Origin: Rhizopus arrhizus
Taxonomy: Eukaryota > Mucoromycota > Mucoromycetes > Mucorales > Rhizopodaceae
Assembly: GCA_024220505.1 (NCBI GenBank)
Contig: JAKZZE010000002.1
Coordinates: 310,001-374,000, forward strand
DNA: 64,000 nt
Direction: 5' to 3'
Shown here: in pieces, positions 55,361-64,000 of the stretch
How the letters are laid out: each line of letters starts with the position of its first letter
How positions within the stretch are numbered: the stretch's first letter is position 1
The notes under the pieces: model-generated
Told to the model about the DNA's origin: nothing
Seen by the model: only the letters and a program-made list of their open reading frames with translations
Database searches by the model: none
Made by a program: the position numbers and the translations under genes

Positions 55361-57009
55361 ATGTTTAATAGATCAGCACTTAGACTTCAAAAATCAGCAG
55401 CGAGTTTATTAAAGAAATCTTATACCACAGAGCAACCTTCTTCTGCTGCTCATAAATTAGCTGAAGAAGCTTTGTCTCAAAAAGTTGGCGCTCCAAAAGG
55501 AAAAGTTACTCTTCCTAAAGGTGACAAAAAGCCTACAAAGGCAAACAAAAAAGGCGATAGTGGAATGAAAGAAGCTGCCTTAGTTGGTGGTATTCTTACA
55601 GGTACTGCTCTTGGCAGTTTATTCTATTTCGGTAAGACTTGATGCCTGCATTCTCTTTTTCCTTTTTTTTTTTTTTTTTAACAAGCTTTCTTTTTTAGGA
55701 CGTCCATTTGAAGGTGAAAGAGAAGATAAGGTAGAGAGCTTTAGCGATTCAATAAATAATATGCTAATATTTGAATAGTATGCTAACGAAAATGCTTTCG
55801 CAGCAGCATATAAGCGTTGCGCAGACCGATTCAAAGAATTCCAACAAAGTATGCACGAGCCCATGTGGGATAAACTTCTTCCTGAGCCTTTACCAGAGCC
55901 TTACCGTCGTCCTTATACACTTGTTATCAACTTGGATGAGACCTTGGTCTATTCTTACTGGGATGTAAGTTAAAAAGAAAAAGGACGCAATCCATTCACA
56001 GCAAAACTTACCCTGTATGAATAGAAAGAGCATGGATGGCGTCATGCCAAGCGACCTGGTGTCGATTACTTCCTTTCTTACCTTTCTCAATTCTATGAAA
56101 TTGTCGTTTTCACTTCTCAACCAGCCATGGTAAATTATTTGTACATTAACTTTTTCTGTTAAAAAAAACTTACCTTTTCACAAGAATGCCGTTCCAATTT
56201 TAGACAAGTTAGATCCCTATCAATATGCTATGTATAGACTTTATCGCGATGCAACTCGTTATGTTGATGGAAAATACGTTAAAGATTTATCACACTTGAA
56301 CCGCGATTTAAGCAAAGTAATAATTATGGATTCCAATCCTGAATCTTTCTCTTTACAACAAGAGAACGGAATCGCTTTGAAGCCCTGGAAGGGTCAACTG
56401 GGAGACAAGGGCCTTTTGGAATACATTCCTTTCTTGGAAGGTGAGTAAAAATAGAATTACTGACGCAGAATATTGACATTTTACAAAAAAATAAAAAGCT
56501 ATTGCCTTGACAAACCCTGATGATGTCAGACCTGTCTTGAAAAGTTTCGAAGGAAAGCATATTCCTTTGGAATGGGCCAAACGCGAGGAAGAAATGAACA
56601 GGATGCATAGACTTCAGTGGGAAGAAGAACAATCAAAGAAGAAGACAAAACGTAATTTAGGATCTCTTTTAACTGGAGGAGGTGCAGCTGCCGAAGTAGA
56701 AGGCCCACCCCCAACTTACTTGGAACAAATGAGAAAGCATGTAAGAGAGACATTTGCAACTGAATTCCAGCAACAAAAGAAGATTCAAGAAGAAGCTATG
56801 CAGCAAGATATGGAAAGACAAATGGAAATGATGAAGCAAATGAAGATGTCTGTCTGGGAATTGATGACTCAAGCTGCCTCGGTAAGAGAAAAAAAAAAAA
56901 AAAAAAAAAGGTAAAATTGTTATACAAATAACTAATATATTACCTCATATAGGGACAACCTATTGCTCCTCCTCAGCCCGGAACTGAGCAACCACCTCAA
57001 CAGCAATAA
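55361..57009 (+). CDS. TIM50: Mitochondrial import receptor Tim50 (TIM23 complex)
   Basis: Seven exons, with borders near 55361..55631, 55699..55730, 55779..55964, 56025..56129, 56184..56440, 56499..56881 and 56953..57009 (the start of exon 5 is uncertain by one base). About 460 residues. The basic Ser/Arg-rich N-terminus ([19 protein letters not shown]) is a matrix-targeting presequence. One TM segment follows ([19 protein letters not shown]). The intermembrane-space FCP1/NIF-like domain contains [54 protein letters not shown] and a late MDSNPESF. Tim50 receives presequence proteins from the TOM complex and controls the Tim23 channel. The DxDx(T/V) phosphatase motif reads NLDET, so phosphatase activity is doubtful, as in other Tim50. 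The C-terminus is a Gln/Met/Lys-rich coiled coil ending in a Pro/Gln tail. Confidence 0.92.
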
Positions 57010-58859
57010 ATATAATTTTATGTTCACTACTGCTTTGTTTGTGTATGTTCATCCCTTTTTGTGCTTTATGAAGTTGTATAGAATAAAAAAAGAAAGGTTT
57101 TAATTTTATTTGCAAATTATCGCCGAATTGTTTTACGCGTTATTTAACCTTATGAGAGAATAACATTCTATTTTGATGCTGTACTACGCTATTTTGTTTA
57201 TTTTGGCTTTTATTTTCCTACGAAGCAGCTAAAGTAGATCACTCTAAACTTAAAACAAAAGGTTTTTATTAAAATACACATTTGTTTTACTTTTTTTTTG
57301 ATAAGGAAATGCAAGGTTTAAAGTTTCCATAATTCAAAAAGACTACCACATTCTTTTTTTTTCTCTTGAAAAGCAAGTATAAGATGATGCTCATAAAATT
57401 TGTTAGATAAACAGCATTTTACTTGTGTCTGATGAGTGACACCAACTTACGTATATTAATAAAGCTTAATATGTTGCTACATCTTTCTTGTACTTTCAGA
57501 TGAAGATCACGGGAGATTATTTTACCTTATAAATGAAAAGAAAGAAGTTTCGCTTTGATTATCTTTGCTTATATCAGCTGCCTACGATCATCGGATTGCT
57601 TGAGTATTAGAATATAGAAAAATAATACTAAGATACGGTTCTCGACAGCATAAAGAGAGAATGAACATTGCATACTTTATTACAATAGCAGGGAACAAAA
57701 AAAAATAGCACCTTTTTTTCATTCCTGATAAAACATGAAACACTCTGGGTTATCTAAAAAAGGAAAACGAAGCCCTCGTTAGTCCGTTTTGGAACACAAA
57801 AAAGCAAAGGCCAACTGTGTACAGTAAAAGACACGGACCCAATTAGAACAAAATAACCCTTTTTATTATTATAGTTATATTTGAATGAATACATCCAATA
57901 TTGAATTAGAGAATTACGTGAAAAGCAAGCCTTTTTTTTTTTTTTTTTTTTTTTTCAAGCGGAATATCACAAGAAATTGAATTACCCACATATTATCCGC
58001 ATTTATTTGCTCTAAGCGCTTTAAAATTATCTTAACAAGCACTTTAAACCTTGAAATATTTTTTATTAAACATATATAATTTGAGATTGTGTTATTTCAG
58101 AAAAAAAATTAAGTGAAAAAAGAGAAGTGTTTGAAGAGAATACAAACTTAAATCCTGTTCAAAAATAGTAAAATTAAATATTAATATTGGGAAAGCCAAA
58201 TTGAAACGATTGATTACTTTAGGTAAACATCTTCGAGTTTTCTAATACATTTTATTAAGCAACATGCACATATACGTACTCGGAAGCTATCCCGCCACTA
58301 ATAATGATGAACAAGAAACATTAGAATATCAGGAGCACACTAATGAGAAAAAAAAAAGATGGCCACTGCACCAAACTAAAAATGCGTTTGTATGCATAAA
58401 GTGAAAAACAAAAACCATTTGAATTTCAGATTATAATTTTTCATCTCTTTTTCATTACAGTTTATAAAAGGAAGAAGCTTCAATTTCGTATTGAATGAAC
58501 TGTGATAATCTACTGTTCTCTTATCAGCTACAATAATGTTAAATTTTAATCTTGAATGCGCGCCAAAATAAAGTTTACACTGCATATTCAAAACTTCGTA
58601 CATGTTTCTTTGCTTTCTTTATGACTAAGTGCCTGTTGTAATATAAACATATCATTTTTTTATATATACGTTATAGCCCAATTACTTGGTTAAACCACGT
58701 CATTTACTAAAGTACTTTGTAGATATTAACCAAGAAACACCTGATTTCCTATCCTTTTTATAGCTCTCGTCCCTTTTCTTTTCTCTTTTTCTTCTTTTTC
58801 TTTTATTTTTCAATTCAATTCAAATCCTCTCTTTCTCTTTAAAATTATTATTTATATAA
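57010..58859. other. Long intergenic region with T-run
   Basis: About 1.85 kb between TIM50 and the forkhead gene. A T-run of about 25 lies at 57931-57955. The last 120 bp are T/C-rich like other leaders here. Long upstream regions are common for transcription-factor genes. No ORF or RNA gene supported. Confidence 0.5.
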
Positions 58860-60507
<1,648 letters not shown>

Positions 60508-62118
60508 AACATATACTCACATATATTCCCCTATCTCTCTCAAAAAAAAAAGTTTTTTTTTATTATTATTATTTATATTATATATTCACACGTAAATTTA
60601 TATCAATAAATCTATTTCATAAAGATTTCTTTTTTTTTGTACACTTTATTAATCACAAATTATTTCTAGTTTAAAAAAGTTCTGATATTCTTGTATTTAC
60701 ATTCCTTTTAATTAAACTATAACATGGGATGTGAATACATGTGCAGCTATGTATACTTTTGTAATTATTTCCTTTAAAAATCATAATTTTGAGTTTATTT
60801 AACTTGCTTCTGACGAACAATATTTTATGTTGAACCCGGTTATAGTCAGCTTTTATGCATTCTAATTTTTATTCCATCTGTTACTGATTTATTAAACAAA
60901 TCCTACTATTGACGGCTTTAAGTAAGCTTCACATTTAAAATACATGATTATTAACATCTTGTATCATTCTTTAGGATACAAAATTTAGTTTCCTCTTTGT
61001 TTTCTTCTTTTTTATATTTTCCAGTCTATTTGCATACATATTTAAGTAACCTCTAGAAGGAAGAAAAATAGTTTCAGGGGATTGGGAAGCAAGCTAGTCT
61101 AGTTAAGATTGACATGCTTCTCTAGAAAATTCTGCATACATGGGCAGGAATTGATTATTGCTCATAAATACAGTAATTTACTCAATAAACTGGTGATAAG
61201 GCTTCTTATTTTTTTGTATTTTGAAATGCATATCTGTGTATTTGTCCCTATATACTTTATTGAGCGATCGAGAGAAAAATAAAGCAACAATATTGTTTCA
61301 GGAACAATCATATAAATATTTTTTTAACCAATAAAGTTGTACGATACTAATCATGTACTTTAGACACACATTGCAATACAGTTGAAGCTCTATTTAACCT
61401 TGAGTCTGTACAATAACTTGCGGTAATAAAGAAGCATGATTTCATCATAGACTTTATCTATGGACGATTACAATAAAAGTATACATTAATCAATTGAGTT
61501 GAATAAAATGAGTTTTATAAGAATAAAGTAATATGCGACTGATTGTTATTGATTGACGTAGGTATATAGGAAAGGCACCTAGTAGTATCAGCTCCTGGCA
61601 GCACTTCTATTAGTGATGGCGACACCATTCAAAGCAATAACAAAAGTCCGCTCAAAGCTCTATGCAAAAACCAAAATAAACATAAGTCATTATTACGGGT
61701 TTCTCAATACTACATTACTCTAATTAAAGATCCAAATCACATGGATTTAGAGAGAAAACCAGCAAAATAAATGTATTTTACTTGTCAACAATTAAAAGAT
61801 CGGACATGAAAAATTGAGAAAGTGGAGTCAATTAAATAAACAATTTCTGGGTCTGGACTTTTGAATAAATCGCAAAGTTCGCTATAACTTAAATGGATCG
61901 TCTTCAATTTTCTACTGATCTTATACAAATTTTTACTGTATTAGTAAAGTGCAGAAATAAATTTAAGGGAAAGAAATCTACTCTGACAGTGTGTGACTGA
62001 TTCGATATTTAAGCAAATGCTAAAGGCGGTATTTGAATATATTTAAAAAAGAAAACCTCGTTCGTTTGCCTGCAATACATTTTATTCTCTTCCATAAACA
62101 ATATATATACCATACACC
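60508..62118. other. Long intergenic region
   Basis: About 1.6 kb between the forkhead and ChAPs genes. Starts with a T-rich 3' UTR and ends with the promoter of the next gene. No gene, RNA or repeat recognised. Confidence 0.5.
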
Positions 62119-64000
62119 ATGGCGGATACTCTAAAAGACGTTCCAGAGTTTTTTGAAACAGAAATTGGTGAATCTATAGTTGCCCGTACAGACGCATTAG
62201 GTAACCTCATTTTGAACTTTCCTACCACTCTCATCTCTTTCATAATCTATTAACGCGTTGCTTTATTGCCATTTTCAGGCACATTTCGTGAGCTAGGCCC
62301 TCCAGATTTATGTCATATTATTAAATCTCATGCTAAACCTGGTATGAAAGAGGTATTTTATACGCATTCATTTTCTAAATGGTTACTGAACTGAGTTATT
62401 ATTTATTTTTACTTGCAACATTAGCTTGGAAGTTATCACTATGTTTCAGGTGTTGATGCCTCGTCATCTGCAACCTTAGCTGCCTATTTAAATTCACTGA
62501 CTTATTCTTTGGTAATTGGGATAAGAAAAATAGAAAAAGAAAAAAAAATGGGACAGTAACAATCTTTATTGACATGTTTTAAACAGGACGATACTCAATC
62601 TTGGTTTTCAAAATCAAACGCCTGGCGTATTCGATCAGGCATCTATTGGTAATATTCAATCCAATAACAAATATTATGACCCTCTATTGCTGGATAAAGT
62701 TACTCAATGTATATGCATAGTTCTTTTAATGCATTTTCTCGTGTGGATGTTCGAGTGGAAGTAAAGATCCCTGGTGGAGTAGAGAGCTATTATGTTGATG
62801 TTAGAGGAGAAAGGTCAGTTTTGTGTATTGTGTGGCATATTATTTTGTGTGACACCTAATCACATCTTTTGACTTAGACATGAAGCAACTGCAGCCATTT
62901 GGCAAGAAACTTATCTATCGGCTGTACTTCGTGCCATTCTATACTCTGATGATAGTTATTACAGATTAGCTGGATATCGTAAAATTGACCCTATTACTAA
63001 TTTAGCAGCAGAAGCTCGATTTTTGGAAGCTGTTGAGGCCCTCTTTTCCAGAGGATGGCAACTGGGCAGTAATCCTGAGGTCCAAACAGCTATTAGTGTT
63101 CATAACCATCTGACTTCAGGAGTGATGAAATACTTTGGAGACAGTTTTAGATATGGACCAGCCATAGAGTTATTTGAAAAATTAAGAAAAAAAGATCCAG
63201 AGGCTGGTGCACTATTGGCGCAGTCCTATATCGGTCAAAATGAAGAGATGAAAGCAGTTCAAATTTTGAACCACGAGTTAAAACGTATGCCAATGAGTTA
63301 TCCTCTTTTGCATGTTCAAGTGGATTTTCTTCGCGGCAAGGTAAAGTAAAAGACTTGATGGCTAATACATTTAGTTAAGCTCATACAATCTATTAGGGAG
63401 AGTACCAGATGGCCTTAAAGCTTGCTAAGTTTGCAGTTAATACTACTCCATCTGAATTTCTTACTTGGGCAAAACTAACTGAAGGTAATTTGATAAAAAA
63501 AGAAATAAGTTTCAATATCACTAACGTAAAAAACAATAGTGTACATTGATATTGAAGATTATAAAAATGTAGGACAGTTTTAATGTTTTCATTTTCTTAT
63601 TGGAATAGAAAATTAACAAACAATAGGCTTTGTTGACCTTAAATTCATGTCCTATGTTTACATACAGTGAGCGAGATATGCATCGGATGCCAGCACCTGT
63701 CAAAACGCACTTACCTATCAAAACCGACATCTTGAATTCTGGAATCATGGAGGAGGATGCTGCCGGTAGAGAGAATGAAGCAGACCCCAACTTGTCTCGT
63801 CTTCCTGCTCCTGCTTTACACGGTACCTTTGCAAAGGCGTATTCTCTTTTAACAAGATTAGCAAGCAAAATCGGCTGGGATAATTTGTTAAAATGCCGAT
63901 CCCAAGTCTTTGTAATGGAAGAGGAATATCGTATGCAAAAAGCAAAAGAGGATGTCGAGAAATCAAGTGCTTCTGTGGATGCTGAGCAGCAATCAGAAAG
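62119..64000 (+). CDS. ChAPs family exomer subunit (Chs6/Bch1/Bud7-like), 3' truncated by window
   Basis: Nine exons seen: 62119..62200, 62279..62352, 62425..62511, 62587..62648, 62721..62813, 62878..63340, 63397..63484, 63540..63568 and 63627 to beyond the edge. All splice junctions keep phase. Diagnostic ChAPs blocks are FRELGPPDLCHIIKSH, GSYHYVSGVDASSSATLAAY, FNAFSRVDVRVEVKIPGG and YSERDMHRMPAPVKTHLP. TPR-like helices follow (FGPAIELFEKLRKKDPEAG-like). ChAPs proteins form exomer with Chs5 and Arf1 at the trans-Golgi and carry cargo such as chitin synthase Chs3 to the cell surface. The ATG is within accATGG. The C-terminus, which normally holds the rest of the TPR array, is outside the window. 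Confidence 0.9.

Overview
The window is nuclear DNA of an early-diverging filamentous fungus, most likely a member of the Mucorales (inference). The evidence is AT-rich intergenic DNA, many short introns (mostly about 45-80 nt) with GTAAG/TAG-type borders, and typical fungal proteins: FKS-type 1,3-beta-glucan synthase, a ChAPs exomer subunit, a Pho80-type cyclin and HAS1. The TE families and a lineage-specific gene family also look mucoralean. No tRNA, rRNA or CRISPR array was found.

Layout. 1-5.9 kb: 3' end of a CAMK-like kinase, a membrane RING-H2 E3 ligase, a convergent cornichon (Erv14) gene and a coiled-coil protein. 5.9-9.7 kb: first TE island, with an intact DD34E transposase, a C2H2 zinc-finger fragment, a decayed lineage-specific gene and a 5'-truncated LINE with poly(A). 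10-35 kb: ordinary genes. These are a Pho80/Clg1-type cyclin, a small secreted protein abutting a PPR gene, a short helical protein, two MFS transporters, an HSD10-type short-chain dehydrogenase, HAS1 helicase, calmodulin, a secreted DUF3455 protein and a type II membrane FkbM-like methyltransferase.

35.2-45 kb: second TE island. It holds a deleted LINE beside the 3' tail of another, a DD34E element with about 190-bp terminal inverted repeats (TIRs), a frameshifted tyrosine recombinase, a second DD34E element with 120-bp TIRs, an intact 5-exon orphan gene, a triple tandem repeat and a solo copy of the 192-bp TIR. The stretch 37548-44956 is bounded by inverted copies of that TIR, so it looks like a composite element with cargo. 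45.9-64 kb: VCX1-type Ca2+/H+ exchanger, an unknown intron-rich small protein, FKS1, TIM50, a forkhead factor and a ChAPs gene running off the right edge.

How genes relate. There is no biosynthetic cluster. Several products share the secretory and cell-wall theme: FKS1, the ChAPs exomer subunit, the cornichon cargo receptor and the FkbM enzyme. Exon structures were worked out by hand from frame and splice-site continuity; each joined reading frame given keeps phase. Names rest on remembered family motifs, not on database searches.
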